Of a stretch of 64,000 nt of DNA, positions 48,238 to 58,065 are shown piece after piece. A program made the position numbers and the translations under genes. The stretch lies in NCBI RefSeq assembly GCF_002954385.1, contig NZ_MQVY01000001.1, positions 927,483 to 991,482 of the forward strand, read 5' to 3'. The notes beneath the pieces were generated by a model. That model was given only the letters and a program-made list of their open reading frames with translations, made no database searches and was not told where the DNA came from. Position 1 is the stretch's first letter, and every line of letters starts with the position of its first letter. Source of the DNA: Tenacibaculum sp. SG-28. Lineage in GTDB: Bacteria > Bacteroidota > Bacteroidia > Flavobacteriales > Flavobacteriaceae.

Positions 48238-49473
48238 ATGCTTTTAAAGTATCCCAAAAATACATATTTATTATTTGTTTTCTTCAACTGTTTTATGCAG
48301 GTTTGTCTCGCGCAGGATTCCAGAAAAAAAGAATCCCTATCGTATATAAAAGAAGAAGTAATTGTGACCGGAGCAGATCGGGTTGGGCTATATATCGACA
48401 AACTAAAAAATAAAACCATTGCAATTGTTGCAAACCAAACCTCTATCATAAAGCTAGCAAACAAACAAGAGGAACATATCGTAGATTATTTACACGCGAA
48501 TAAACAAATCAACGTTGCTAAAGTTTTCGCACCAGAACATGGTTTTAGAGGCAAGGCAGATGCAGGAGAGACTGTTAAAGATGGTATAGATCAAAAAACC
48601 AAACTACCTATTATTTCGCTATATGGAAAGAATAAAAAACCATATCCCTCCCAACTAAAGAACATCGATGTTGTTGTTTTTGACATACAAGATGTGGGCG
48701 CAAGATTTTATACCTACATATCAACATTACATTATGTAATGGAGGCCTGTGCAGCCGCAAAAATTCCAGTACTACTTTTAGACCGTCCAAATCCGAATGG
48801 TGCTTACATAGACGGTCCAATACTTGAAAATAAACATAAAAGCTTCGTTGGTATGCATCCCGTTCCTATTGTTTACGGAATGACTATTGGTGAGTACGGT
48901 ACCATGATCAATGGTGAAAAGTGGCTAGACAAAGCGTTACATTGTGATCTAACTGTCATACCATTAAAAAACTACAACCACAATAGCAGCTATAATTTAC
49001 CAATAAAACCATCGCCTAACCTACCGAATGCAAAGGCCATCGAATTATACCCTTCACTTTGCTTTTTTGAAGGAACTAATGTTTCTGTTGGTAGAGGAAC
49101 AGACAAGCAATTTCAAATTATTGGTACTCCTGCCTATAAAATAGCTAGTCACAACTTTGCATTTACTCCAAAACCCAACGAGGGAGCGAAATATCCAAAG
49201 CACGAAAATCTAGAATGTTATGGATTAGATTTAAGAAAAGAAGAGAAACCAAATAAAATTGAACTAAAATGGCTAGTACAATTTTATAAGGCACACCAAG
49301 AAAACAACGAAGACACACCATTCTTCAATGCATTTTTTACTAAACTTGCCGGTACTAAGAAATTACAACAACAAATTGAAAGTAACACATCTGTTACAGA
49401 AATTAGAAGCAGTTGGGAAAAAGAGCTTAACTTATTTAAAGTAATCCGCAAAAAATATTTATTGTACAAATAA
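48238..49473 (+). CDS. namZ: Exo-beta-N-acetylmuramidase NamZ (DUF1343)
   Basis: A 411-residue exported protein (leader ending NCFMQVCLAQ) of the DUF1343/YbbC family, whose characterised member NamZ releases terminal MurNAc from peptidoglycan fragments. Conserved parts are IAIVANQTSIIK, FAPEHGFRGKADAGE, VDVVVFDIQDVGARFYTYIS, LDRPNPNGAYIDGPILE and MTIGEYGTMINGE, plus SLCFFEGTNVSVGRGTDK. It is divergent from the FtsX-type permease with only 6 bases between the two start codons. Confidence 0.92.
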   Translation: MLLKYPKNTYLLFVFFNCFMQVCLAQDSRKKESLSYIKEEVIVTGADRVGLYIDKLKNKTIAIVANQTSIIKLANKQEEHIVDYLHANKQINVAKVFAPEHGFRGKADAGETVKDGIDQKTKLPIISLYGKNKKPYPSQLKNIDVVVFDIQDVGARFYTYISTLHYVMEACAAAKIPVLLLDRPNPNGAYIDGPILENKHKSFVGMHPVPIVYGMTIGEYGTMINGEKWLDKALHCDLTVIPLKNYNHNSSYNLPIKPSPNLPNAKAIELYPSLCFFEGTNVSVGRGTDKQFQIIGTPAYKIASHNFAFTPKPNEGAKYPKHENLECYGLDLRKEEKPNKIELKWLVQFYKAHQENNEDTPFFNAFFTKLAGTKKLQQQIESNTSVTEIRSSWEKELNLFKVIRKKYLLYK

Positions 49474-49512
49474 CAAAGATATTTTAAGCAACACGTATTA
49501 GCGTTCTATACT

Positions 49513-50238
49513 TTACTCTACTATTTTTATATCGGTTAAAATAATTTCCGAGAGTTTTACAAGCTTTTCATCCTCGTATAAACGGTCGATAGATAGAAAA
49601 TCTACGTCGTTGTTTTTTGGCTTATAATTATTGTAATCTACCAATCGAATACCATTGTTTATATGTTCCTTTTTAACATCTCTAAAACGAATACCGCCGC
49701 CATTTGTATGGTATTGATATGCCAAATATTCTAATTTAAAAGTGTCTTCTGCAAACCAATAAAGAAAAACGTCATCATGGTCGTCTCCACCTCCTTCTTT
49801 GGCAAAAGTTACTTTAATTTTATAATACGATTTCCCTTTGATAACAACTGTTCCTAACAATTCTTTCTTTACCGCTGGGTCATTTAAACCATAAGGTAAT
49901 ATAGAAAAATAATGCACTGAATTAACCGCGTTGGAAAGTTGGTTAATTTCTTTATCCGATAGAGAAATTACAGTTCCATTCGTCTTTCGTTGAAAGCCAC
50001 TGTTGGTTAATTCGTCTTCCAAAAATATACTATCTTTATAAAAAGATCGGGTTAATGTGAACACCCCATTGTTCCTATTTGCAGTATACTTTTTATTTCG
50101 AAAATTGAAAGATATCTTAGCATTTCGCACCTTGTATAATCCGGTGTTTTCTATGGATTTATCTACAATGACTTGTGCATCGTACTTTGGTTTACAAGAG
50201 TATAGAAAGACTACGGCAATAAGTAAGTAATATTTCAT
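49513..50238 (-). CDS. DUF6503-like lipoprotein
   Basis: A 241-residue lipoprotein (VVFLYSCKPK lipobox). The segments NAKISFNFRNKKYTANRNNG, GTVVIKGKSYYKIKVTFAKE and FLYWFAEDTFKLEYLAYQYH match the DUF6503 type of outer-membrane lipoprotein-like fold as I remember it; such proteins are often misannotated as deoxyribose-phosphate aldolase because of gene neighbourhood. Function is unknown. It is convergent with namZ. Confidence 0.75.
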   Translation of the reverse strand: MKYYLLIAVVFLYSCKPKYDAQVIVDKSIENTGLYKVRNAKISFNFRNKKYTANRNNGVFTLTRSFYKDSIFLEDELTNSGFQRKTNGTVISLSDKEINQLSNAVNSVHYFSILPYGLNDPAVKKELLGTVVIKGKSYYKIKVTFAKEGGGDDHDDVFLYWFAEDTFKLEYLAYQYHTNGGGIRFRDVKKEHINNGIRLVDYNNYKPKNNDVDFLSIDRLYEDEKLVKLSEIILTDIKIVE

Positions 50239-50399
50239 TTCTAAATGTTTCTAGGTAAGTCGTCAAAGTTACAGGAAATATAGTGCTAGGAAGTGAAAAT
50301 TATGTTAATAAAAGATGTAAGCAAAAAGGCTTTGTAACTAACGAATACTATCTAAAGAAATAACAGCATAACCTAAAACAAAAATAATGCTTATTAAAA

Positions 50400-50690
50400 C
50401 TAGGATTTTAACAAGGATTTTAATCTAGGATCTTTTAAAATCCAAAGTAGACTCTTATCGACATTTTTTAGTACTCTAAATTTTTTACCTGTGGCTAATG
50501 CCATTTTGTATAATTCTATAAATACGTCAAGTACATAATTATCCATTTTTGTCACACTTTTTAAACTTACAACTATTTTAGAATCATGTTGTAGTATAGT
50601 TTTAAAATAAGTGCGTAAATTATTGGAGTTTTCTTGCACTAAATCTCCTTTAATTTCATAAGTGCCTTTTTGGAAATCAATTTTTAACAT
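50400..50690 (-). CDS. STAS-like domain protein
   Basis: A protein of 96 residues from the ATG at 50690 (MLKIDFQKGTYEIKGDLVQE); the frame is open to 50738. The alternating strand-helix pattern, with a central SKIVVSLKSVTKMDNYVLDV, resembles STAS or anti-sigma-factor antagonist domains. The usual phosphorylatable Ser in DSSG is replaced by DNY, so regulation by phosphorylation is doubtful. It lies 92 bases downstream of the response regulator, on the same strand. Confidence 0.65.
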   Translation of the reverse strand: MLKIDFQKGTYEIKGDLVQENSNNLRTYFKTILQHDSKIVVSLKSVTKMDNYVLDVFIELYKMALATGKKFRVLKNVDKSLLWILKDPRLKSLLKS

Positions 50691-50830
50691 AAAAGTATCT
50701 TTATAGTGATTACTATACATCAAAAATGAAGAAAACAAATCATTTTTCCCATTAGTTTCGACTAAAGGCTAATATACATCGACCAATGATGTAATCCAAT
50801 AAACAATTCTTGAATAAAAAAAATGTAAAA

Positions 50831-51538
50831 CTAGTTTAACAAATTAAGACGCTTCATCAATTCAGGACGATTAGATCTACTTACCGGTATTACCTCTTTT
50901 TTAATAAGAACACTATTGTCTTCTATATCGATGATTTGTTTTAAATTTATGATAAAAGACCTATGAATTTTAAGAAAAACATCATGCGGAAGCTTTTCTT
51001 CTACTTTTTTCATAGTCGTATGTACAATATGGTTTTTAGTTTCTGTTTTTATATTGATGTAATCACCTTTTGCTTCGATTAGATATATTTCTGAAATTAA
51101 TATTTTAACTAATCTTCTATCAATATTAACGTACAATTCACGATCCGATTGCTCTAAAGTTTGAGATGCTGTTTCTGAGTTATGGTGCAGCGGAACAACT
51201 TTGGCTAAAGCTTTCATAAACCGTGGAAATTTAATCGGTTTTACCAAATAATCTGCAATACAAGGATATTCAAAGGCATCTAGAGCAAATTTTTTATCTG
51301 AGGTTGTTAATATAATCTGTGGTGGATTCTTGAGACTATCTATAAAGTCAAAACCGCTAAGTTCCGGCATATGAATATCTAAAAATACTAAATCCACTTT
51401 ATTATTTGCTATGAAGTCTATGGCCTCAATAGCATTTGTAAAAGTTTCAAGAACTGTTACGTTCTCTAATTTAGAACAATATTTTTCAATTATAACACGT
51501 GCTAATTCATCATCGTCAATAATTATGGAGTGAATCAT
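50831..51538 (-). CDS. LytTR-family response regulator
   Basis: A 235-residue two-domain regulator. The receiver has the acidic pair IIIDDDELARV, phospho-Asp in VDLVFLDIHMPELSG, Thr in ILTTSDKKFALDAF and Lys in YLVKPIKFPRF. The LytTR DNA-binding domain follows from about residue 135 (LISEIYLIEAKGDYINIKTE, VFLKIHRSFIINL). It overlaps the Hpt gene by ATGA, so the pair is translationally coupled. No histidine kinase is next to it. Confidence 0.93.
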   Translation of the reverse strand: MIHSIIIDDDELARVIIEKYCSKLENVTVLETFTNAIEAIDFIANNKVDLVFLDIHMPELSGFDFIDSLKNPPQIILTTSDKKFALDAFEYPCIADYLVKPIKFPRFMKALAKVVPLHHNSETASQTLEQSDRELYVNIDRRLVKILISEIYLIEAKGDYINIKTETKNHIVHTTMKKVEEKLPHDVFLKIHRSFIINLKQIIDIEDNSVLIKKEVIPVSRSNRPELMKRLNLLN

Positions 51539-51858
51539 AAATCTTTACTTTTTAGGAATTTTTCTATTTCTTTTAAAATAATTTCAAAATCGTGAAAAAG
51601 TACCGTGTTATTTTCTAATAACTGATTTTCGAAGGAGGTTGCTAAACGATAACCATCTTCTAGGTTCAATAGGTTGATTTTATGTTTTAGTTTATGAACA
51701 ATAGCAGCACTTTCATGATTGTTATTCTGATGAAAGGCATGTAAAAATTTTTTTTTTTCTACATGGAACTCTTTTTGCATTATTGCCAATAATTTGTCTC
51801 TAAATTCTATATCGTTATCAGCTATTTCATTGACTTTGGATAAATTAGGACCATTCAT
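51535..51858 (-). CDS. Hpt domain phosphotransfer protein
   Basis: A 107-residue four-helix protein. The Hpt motif is AAIVHKLKHKINLLNLEDGY with the phosphorylatable His, and the flanking helices are long and charged. The frame extends to 51906, but MNGPNLSKVNEIADND at 51858 is preceded by AAGAAA and fits better. It precedes and overlaps the LytTR regulator, so it probably relays phosphate to it from a kinase elsewhere. Confidence 0.85.
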   Translation of the reverse strand: MNGPNLSKVNEIADNDIEFRDKLLAIMQKEFHVEKKKFLHAFHQNNNHESAAIVHKLKHKINLLNLEDGYRLATSFENQLLENNTVLFHDFEIILKEIEKFLKSKDL

Positions 51859-52183
51859 TTTCTTAAAATTATTATTTAAATATAACGCAAAAAAAATAAA
51901 ATTCAAAAGGATACATCAATTAACATTAAGAATCCTTTCTACCGTGTGATGTATTTTAAAATAAATCATATGCATATTAGGTTAACTTTAGCTTTCTAGA
52001 TGCTATTGAATCCTTCATTTAATTCTGTACCATATTTTTGCGTCAATTAATGTGTACTTGACATCAAACAGCTACTAGAAATTCGAATAACTAGAATACA
52101 TTACTTCTCTTTTTTAGATATTGTTTTACATAAATTTAATGACATATTTTCGGAAGTAGGTTTTAATTTATATTTTTGATAAT

Positions 52184-54517
52184 ATGGAAAAAATAATCGT
52201 GAAATACCTAATCTTTTGTGTTATTCTGTTTACTGGACTTCCGACGAACACTATAACGGCACAAGAAGAAAAAAAGCCTAAGATTGCTTTAGTTTTGAGT
52301 GGTGGTGGCGCTAAAGGCATAGCTCATATTCCATTATTGCAAACTTTAGATTCACTTGGTATTGTTCCCGACTTGATAGTGGGAACAAGTATGGGAAGTG
52401 TTGTTGGTGGCTTTTATGCCGCAGGTTATTCTGGAGACAGCATTGCGACTATTGCTAAAAACGCCGATTGGAACATGTTGTTAGGCGGAAAAACACTATT
52501 AGAAGATGTAAGTGTGGAAGAAAAAAGTGAATACGGTAGATATTTAATTGATTTTGGTATTAAAAAAAGAAAATTGAAAACCAAAGGAGCCTTATTAAAC
52601 GATCAACATTTAAGAGAATTTCTGGCCATTTATACGTATCCTGTATTTGATGTTTTAAATTTTAATAAGTTACCAATTCCTTTTAAGTCCGTTACAACAG
52701 ATATTGTTAATGGAAATGAAGTTGTTCTCGACAAAGGAAGTCTTGCTGTTGCTATGCGTGCTAGCATGTCTATACCTAGTATATTTAAACCAGTTCCTTA
52801 TAAGGATGTTCTACTAGTAGATGGAGGAATATTGAACAACTTCCCAGTAGACATTGCAAAAAAATGGGGAGCAGACATTATTATTGGTAGTGATGTAGGT
52901 GGTGGTATGCAATCTAAGGAGGAACTTGACGGGATTAGTACTGTTTTATTTCAGGCAGCGATGCTGGTGAGTAACAAAAAAAACCCTAAAAGTAGAGCAA
53001 TGTGTGATATTCTTATCGATCACATTCCAAACCTGACCTATTCCACTGGTGATTTCAGTAAAAATGAAGAGATTTATGCCGAAGGTAAAAAAGGTACTAA
53101 TGCGCAACTAGAGGAACTTGTAAATCTTTCCAACAAAATGAAAAGGTATAAAACGAGAAAAATAAAAATTCCATTAACCAACAAAGAATTTAAATTTGAT
53201 ACTATAATTTTTAAGGGGATTAATAAAAATAACTTGAGCTTTGTAAAATCAAGATCGGAAATAAAAGCAGATAAAGTATACACTATTAATGAGTTAATTG
53301 ATGGCATTGACAAAGCAATGGGTACTACTTTATTTAACCAAATTACAACAAAAACCATTAAGAAAAATGATGGTTTAGGACTAGAAGTAAGAGGGTATGA
53401 AAATGCAGAACATCAACTTAAAACTGCCCTTCATTATGACAACTATCGCGGTATTGGTGTTCTTTTAAACTACACAGGTAGAAATGTACTAGGCAAATCT
53501 TCTAGAATAGTTATTACCGGCGATATCGCCACACAGCCCCGATTTAGAGCACAATATCAAAAACAATTCGGTAAAGATAAATCTTGGTGGATACGAAATG
53601 ATTTACTTATGGAGTTTTTGGAACAGGATGTTTATTCACAAGGAGAATTTTATGGTACATTTGACGTAAACTTTTCACATTTTGATATTTCTTTCAATAA
53701 AAACATCAACAGCTTAAAAAATTATGTTGGAGTTGGTTTAAATTATGAAGGAAGTTCCTTAAAGCCGAAATCTAATTTTGACGATAATATTTTAGGTCTC
53801 AAAAATTACAGGTTTCACAATTATGAAATAAATCTGCACTATATACACAATAGCATGCAAAAGGTTTTCTATTCTAAAGAAGGAACTTTGTTTAAGGCGA
53901 AACTTGCTAGATCGTTGTACAATGAATTTGATTATGAATCTACAGCGATAGAACTTAATACAATTAGAAATAAAAGCATCAATGGTTTCACCAAATTTAC
54001 TATGTCTTATCAAAAAAGATTTCCGATTCATAAAAAATTGAGTTTAATAGTAAGCGGGAATACCAATTTTATATTCGAAGACAAACAAAAAGCCGATGAA
54101 GAATCGTTTGATGACTACGGTACCGCAGTGAAATATTTACTTGGAGGAAATACACCGACACCACGTGATGGTAGTATTATATTTCCAGGTCTTTACGAAA
54201 ATGATCTTGTTGTAAATCAACTCATTAAGTTAGATGCAACGCTGCAATTTAATCCCATTACAGATATTTACATATCGCCTCATATTAACTATGCCTCTGT
54301 TGGCTTTGGAAAATTTAACGATTACATAAAAGAAGCCTTTTTTCCTTCAGGAAATTGGTCAGATCAATCGGTCCCTAGTAGTGTTTTTTCTTTTGGAACC
54401 ACTGCTTCTTACGATTCTGTACTAGGTCCAATAAACTTCGATATTTCCTGGATAAATGATATAAACAAGGTGCGTACTTACTTGGGTATTGGATTGTTTT
54501 TTAATCTATCAGATTAA
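52184..54517 (+). CDS. Patatin-like phospholipase fused to an outer-membrane barrel
   Basis: A 777-residue exported protein. After the signal peptide (ending TNTITAQ) comes a patatin domain with oxyanion loop LVLSGGGAKGIAHIPLLQ, nucleophile GTSMGSVVGGFYAAG and catalytic Asp in LLVDGGILNNFPVD. The second half is a POTRA-like linker and a BamA/surface-antigen-type barrel ending GIGLFFNLSD. This PlpD-like architecture (type Vd) either secretes or displays the lipase. The gene stands alone; a TATTTTTG box lies only 6 bases before the ATG. Confidence 0.9.
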   Translation: MEKIIVKYLIFCVILFTGLPTNTITAQEEKKPKIALVLSGGGAKGIAHIPLLQTLDSLGIVPDLIVGTSMGSVVGGFYAAGYSGDSIATIAKNADWNMLLGGKTLLEDVSVEEKSEYGRYLIDFGIKKRKLKTKGALLNDQHLREFLAIYTYPVFDVLNFNKLPIPFKSVTTDIVNGNEVVLDKGSLAVAMRASMSIPSIFKPVPYKDVLLVDGGILNNFPVDIAKKWGADIIIGSDVGGGMQSKEELDGISTVLFQAAMLVSNKKNPKSRAMCDILIDHIPNLTYSTGDFSKNEEIYAEGKKGTNAQLEELVNLSNKMKRYKTRKIKIPLTNKEFKFDTIIFKGINKNNLSFVKSRSEIKADKVYTINELIDGIDKAMGTTLFNQITTKTIKKNDGLGLEVRGYENAEHQLKTALHYDNYRGIGVLLNYTGRNVLGKSSRIVITGDIATQPRFRAQYQKQFGKDKSWWIRNDLLMEFLEQDVYSQGEFYGTFDVNFSHFDISFNKNINSLKNYVGVGLNYEGSSLKPKSNFDDNILGLKNYRFHNYEINLHYIHNSMQKVFYSKEGTLFKAKLARSLYNEFDYESTAIELNTIRNKSINGFTKFTMSYQKRFPIHKKLSLIVSGNTNFIFEDKQKADEESFDDYGTAVKYLLGGNTPTPRDGSIIFPGLYENDLVVNQLIKLDATLQFNPITDIYISPHINYASVGFGKFNDYIKEAFFPSGNWSDQSVPSSVFSFGTTASYDSVLGPINFDISWINDINKVRTYLGIGLFFNLSD

Positions 54518-54531
54518 AGGATAAGTTACAA

Positions 54532-55284
54532 TTAGTTTTTCTTTTTTAGGTACCACTCTACTCCATTCTGATAGACGATGCGATGTAAATCTTCTCGTGA
54601 AAAATTATCTTTCAATATAGTAAAATGCGCTTTTGAAAAAGGGAATTTTGCTCTTGTTGAAGGCAAATCAGTTCCGAAGAGCAATGCACCAGGTTGAATA
54701 GCATAAATGGTTTTTAGCACTGGAATTGGATCAAAATCCAATCTTCAAAATCCTGTAGCTTTAATTTTAGCGCCTTTTTCAACCCAGTAATAAAGTTCGG
54801 AAAGACCATCTCTAGAAAGACCTAAATGATCAATAGAAAAAGCGGGAATTTGATGTAATATTTTCCTCAAATTAACCAGAGTTTTACTGTCCACGTAAAG
54901 TTCAGAATGCCAACCAAATCTATCGAATAGCTTATTGGCTAAAGCCACCATGTTGCTCAGGTGTTCAGATCCCCCCCGCCGCAAATTAAAACGAACTGCT
55001 CTTATATTGGCTGCATGTAATTTCTCTAGTTCTCTCTCCTGCATTTCCATTGGGATATTTGCTACACCAAAATATGACTTGCCTAAAATATGAAGTGCAT
55101 CGATTAAATATTGTTGCTCAAATTGTTGAAAGGAACCAGAAACAATTACTCCTCCAGTAACACCAAATTCTTGTACTTTTTCTCGATAGTTTTGAACAGT
55201 AAAAACAGGTGGTAAATAACCATTATTAGGAACTAAAGGATAATTCGGGTTTATAATGTGAAAATGAGAATCAAATACATTCAA
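54532..55284 (-). pseudogene. Amidohydrolase (TIM-barrel metal-dependent hydrolase) with an in-frame TGA
   Basis: One 250-codon frame is interrupted only by TGA at 54745-54747. The N-terminal part has the metal motif MNVFDSHFHIINPNYPLVPN, TGGVIVSGSFQQFEQQYLID, RAVRFNLRRGG and PAFSIDHLGLS. After the stop comes RLDFDPIPVLKTIYAIQPG and ALLFGTDLPSTRAK, the metal-Asp segment. The neighbourhood ATGF-stop-RLDF suggests a Gly codon (GGA) changed to TGA. Either a nonsense mutation or a base error explains it. It is related to PDC lactonase/amidohydrolase-2 proteins; the substrate is unknown. Confidence 0.85.
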
Positions 55285-55296
55285 AACTTCGATAAT

Positions 55297-56214
55297 TTAT
55301 ACATTATTTACAAAACGCTTTGCCACTACAAAATGTTCTAACTTAAAAATTTCACGTTCAGGAATAGTTCTTCCAACAGGAGTAAAATATTCGGCATTTA
55401 AATCTGCTAGTGTTTTATTCTCGGTTACTGAAAACCCATATTTTCCGAATAAATCTTTCACTTCTTTTGCGGTAAACAAAGAGATCCACGGTTCTCCTAC
55501 TTTAGCGGCTAAATCTTGAATCAATGCTGCTTTTTTAACAGGATTAACGTAGCCTTCGCCAAAACAAGCTTTCGGATTTTGTCGTAGTACAATATCTACA
55601 TAGGAGATAAAAAAAGTAACGGAAACATTTTTAGAAAGTTCTATAACTTCCTGTAATGTTTTGGCAATAGCACTTTTAGGTATATACTGTGACACCCCCT
55701 CTAAAGTAAAAATTGTTTCTTTAGTAACATCAAAACCTGCTCCTAGAAGTTGTTCTTTTAATGTTTGTTTATTAAAGTCAACTCCTACATAAGTAACCTT
55801 TTCAGCATTGCGAATATTTTCTGGAAGTTTTGCTTGTTTTTGACGTTGTACCTCTGGCTGATCTACTTCAAATATTTCTATGTTCGGAGGAAGTTTTAAA
55901 CGATGGGCTCGCGTATCATAACCAGCACCAAGAATAACGTATTGTATCGCTCCTTTAGCTGTTGTTTTTTCAACAAGGTCATCAATAAAACGGGTACGAG
56001 CTATAAGGTGCTCGTGAAAGCCTGGAGACAGTTTTTTAGTTAACCAAACACAAAAGCGATGCCCCATTACTTTAATTACTGAAGACCCCAGTACAAACTT
56101 TTCTGCATAAGGATCGAATATAACGCGTTTTCTCTCTTTTGCAAGCGACTCTATCATTCTTTGTTTTGCAACTCCTTGTGCAGTTCCATCCTTTCTAAAT
56201 ATTGAATCTGTCAT
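55297..56214 (-). CDS. Class I SAM-dependent methyltransferase (LCM/TIGR00027 family)
   Basis: A 305-residue methyltransferase of the leucine carboxyl methyltransferase-like family. The signature opening is GTAQGVAKQRMIESLAKER, with RTRFIDDLVEK, SAM loop QYVILGAGYDTRAHRLKLP, EVDQPEVQRQKQAKLPEN and FTLEGVSQYIP. The substrate is unknown. It lies 12 bases upstream of the broken amidohydrolase, so they form an operon. Confidence 0.9.
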   Translation of the reverse strand: MTDSIFRKDGTAQGVAKQRMIESLAKERKRVIFDPYAEKFVLGSSVIKVMGHRFCVWLTKKLSPGFHEHLIARTRFIDDLVEKTTAKGAIQYVILGAGYDTRAHRLKLPPNIEIFEVDQPEVQRQKQAKLPENIRNAEKVTYVGVDFNKQTLKEQLLGAGFDVTKETIFTLEGVSQYIPKSAIAKTLQEVIELSKNVSVTFFISYVDIVLRQNPKACFGEGYVNPVKKAALIQDLAAKVGEPWISLFTAKEVKDLFGKYGFSVTENKTLADLNAEYFTPVGRTIPEREIFKLEHFVVAKRFVNNV

Positions 56215-56398
56215 TTATTTTCAATTTTTAGTACCAAAAATGTATCCATGGTAGGTCTGTAATCTTTTCAATTAAATAGTTAAAACTAATCGAAAGTTAA
56301 GTTACAATAATTATGAGACGTAGCAAAAATAGACCTAGAATCAGTGCAGTTATAAAGAAGTAATCTTTGGTTTACAAGACCAATATTTTCAAAAAAAA

Positions 56399-56426
56399 AG
56401 AGGATAATTAAAATTAATTATCCTCT
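56399..56426 (-). terminator. Terminator of the GlcG/HbpS-like gene
   Basis: A 13-base perfect stem, AGAGGATAATTAA with TTAATTATCCTCT, is followed on the minus strand by a run of nine T, 20 bases after the stop codon. Confidence 0.85.
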
Positions 56427-56446
56427 AGTTGACTTAATGTCTATTG

Positions 56447-56845
56447 TTAGATTGCTAATGCCCCCGCTTCAGCAACGATATGATCGTTTTCAACAGAACT
56501 TCCACTAATGCCTATTGCACCAATTATGGAACCTTCGTCATTTATAATAGGTATTCCGCCTGGAAATGAAATTAATCCATCATTAGAATGTTCGATATTG
56601 TATAATGGTTGTCCGGGTTGTGCTAATTCGCCTATAATTCCGGTATTCATATCAAAATAACGAGCTGTTTTAGCCTTTTTAATAGCAATATCTAAAGAGC
56701 CTAACCATGCACCATCCATTCTAGAAAAAGCGACTAAATTGGCTCCAGCATCCACTATTGCAATATTCATTTTTGTATTTATTTCCACAGACTTTTCTTT
56801 GGCTACACGAATAGCTTGTTCTGCTTGGGCTAATGTAATATTCAT
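56447..56845 (-). CDS. GlcG/HbpS family (DUF336) protein
   Basis: A 132-residue cytoplasmic protein of the GlcG/HbpS fold. Motifs are [36 protein letters not shown] and [20 protein letters not shown], with the C-terminal [12 protein letters not shown]. HbpS binds haem in Streptomyces; other members have no firm function. It lies 104 bases downstream of an AraC regulator on the same strand, so the regulator may control it. Confidence 0.9.
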   Translation of the reverse strand: MNITLAQAEQAIRVAKEKSVEINTKMNIAIVDAGANLVAFSRMDGAWLGSLDIAIKKAKTARYFDMNTGIIGELAQPGQPLYNIEHSNDGLISFPGGIPIINDEGSIIGAIGISGSSVENDHIVAEAGALAI

Positions 56846-56949
56846 ACTTATAATTAGTATACTTGGTTATTAATTTCTTTACAAAATTAAAACACTTTAC
56901 AATGGAATTAATTACCAAAATGGCTCATTGACTTATGAAAAAAGGTCAA

Positions 56950-57798
56950 TTATAGGCTTTTTTTAGTAACATTATTAGGACTAAAACCAAATTTATTTTT
57001 AAAGGCCGTACTAAAGTTAGAGAGATTATTGTAGCCAAAATCTAAGTAAATATCAGAGGGTTTTAATAAGCCTTCCTCGAGAATTTCCTTGGCTTTATGC
57101 AATCGTTTCTCTTGCAACCATCTTCCTGGAGAACATGCAAACTGCTTATGAAAATGTCGTTTAAAGGTAGATAAGCTCATGTTACACAAGAAAGCTATTT
57201 CCTCTAATTTGAGATTGGAGTGTACTTTGCTCCATACTATTTTCTCAAAAGACGAAGGTTCTTTTATGACTAAAGAATGTAAATATAATTCAAATTTGTC
57301 TCCGTATTTTTGTAATAGATATAGCAATAACTCTTCGAATTTTACCACTAATAAATTCTCTCTAAAAACAGAATGTGCTTCGTTAATGCTTGCTAAAGAA
57401 TTTAAATAGGAGGCAATATATGCGTCATTTTGTATGGTAAAATAAGCTGCTTCTCGTTGCATCACAGATCGCTTTAAGGAATGTTTTTGAAGAAATTCGT
57501 GCAATATTTTCTCTGAAAAAAAGAGAAGTTTACAAAAATATATTGCTTCCGTATCTAACAACTCCGTCCAAAGCCAATTACCTTTTTTTAATACCAAAGA
57601 TTGGTCTTTGTTTACCTCTACAGCTGTTCCCTCAAAATGCACTTGCTTTTTCCCAACTTGCAAGAAACTAAACATGTGCATACTCAGAACAACTTTACTG
57701 TTTAAAACATCACTTGTCATTTTAAAATCATGCACAAAAACGTCGGGCTTTTCTCTCGTATCAGAAAAATAAATTTCAGGTATTTTTTCTATGGCCAT
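56950..57798 (-). CDS. AraC family transcriptional regulator
   Basis: A 282-residue regulator with an N-terminal cupin-like sensing domain (residues 1-170) and two C-terminal helix-turn-helix motifs: NLKLEEIAFLCNMSLSTFKR and SDIYLDFGYNNLSNFSTAFK, ending NKFGFSPNNV. The ExsA-like DNA-binding half is intact. It precedes a GlcG/HbpS-like gene, which is its probable target. No ligand can be inferred. Confidence 0.92.
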   Translation of the reverse strand: MAIEKIPEIYFSDTREKPDVFVHDFKMTSDVLNSKVVLSMHMFSFLQVGKKQVHFEGTAVEVNKDQSLVLKKGNWLWTELLDTEAIYFCKLLFFSEKILHEFLQKHSLKRSVMQREAAYFTIQNDAYIASYLNSLASINEAHSVFRENLLVVKFEELLLYLLQKYGDKFELYLHSLVIKEPSSFEKIVWSKVHSNLKLEEIAFLCNMSLSTFKRHFHKQFACSPGRWLQEKRLHKAKEILEEGLLKPSDIYLDFGYNNLSNFSTAFKNKFGFSPNNVTKKSL

Positions 57799-58065
57799 AA
57801 GTTTCTTTACTCGGAATATAAAATTTTTAAACTTGCATGTAAAATACGCTTAATCTTAGAATAATATTTTAAATGTAATAAGAATTACTATACTGTACAA
57901 AATAGTTAAGTTGTTAAGCTATTAAAAAGTTAGCAACTTAACTCTAAATAATCTGGAATACAAAATCAGCAGAAATTTTATAAAATTCTATGACGAAACT
58001 AATGATTATCTAGTCTTTTACGCTATTCGCATTTTATCCTCGAATACCCTACATGGTTTAAATTT

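Noticed and set aside
50340..50410. Short hydrophobic minus-strand frame ending ISLDSIR after the STAS-like gene
   Set aside because: It reads like a tiny membrane peptide but has no ATG, GTG or TTG start in a useful place and overlaps the end of the STAS-like gene.
54745..54747. Recoding of TGA as glycine
   Set aside because: Some candidate phyla (Gracilibacteria, SR1) read TGA as Gly, and the site is at a glycine. But other genes in the window (for example namZ neighbours and the Nramp-like gene) use TGA as a normal stop, and all features point to Flavobacteriaceae.
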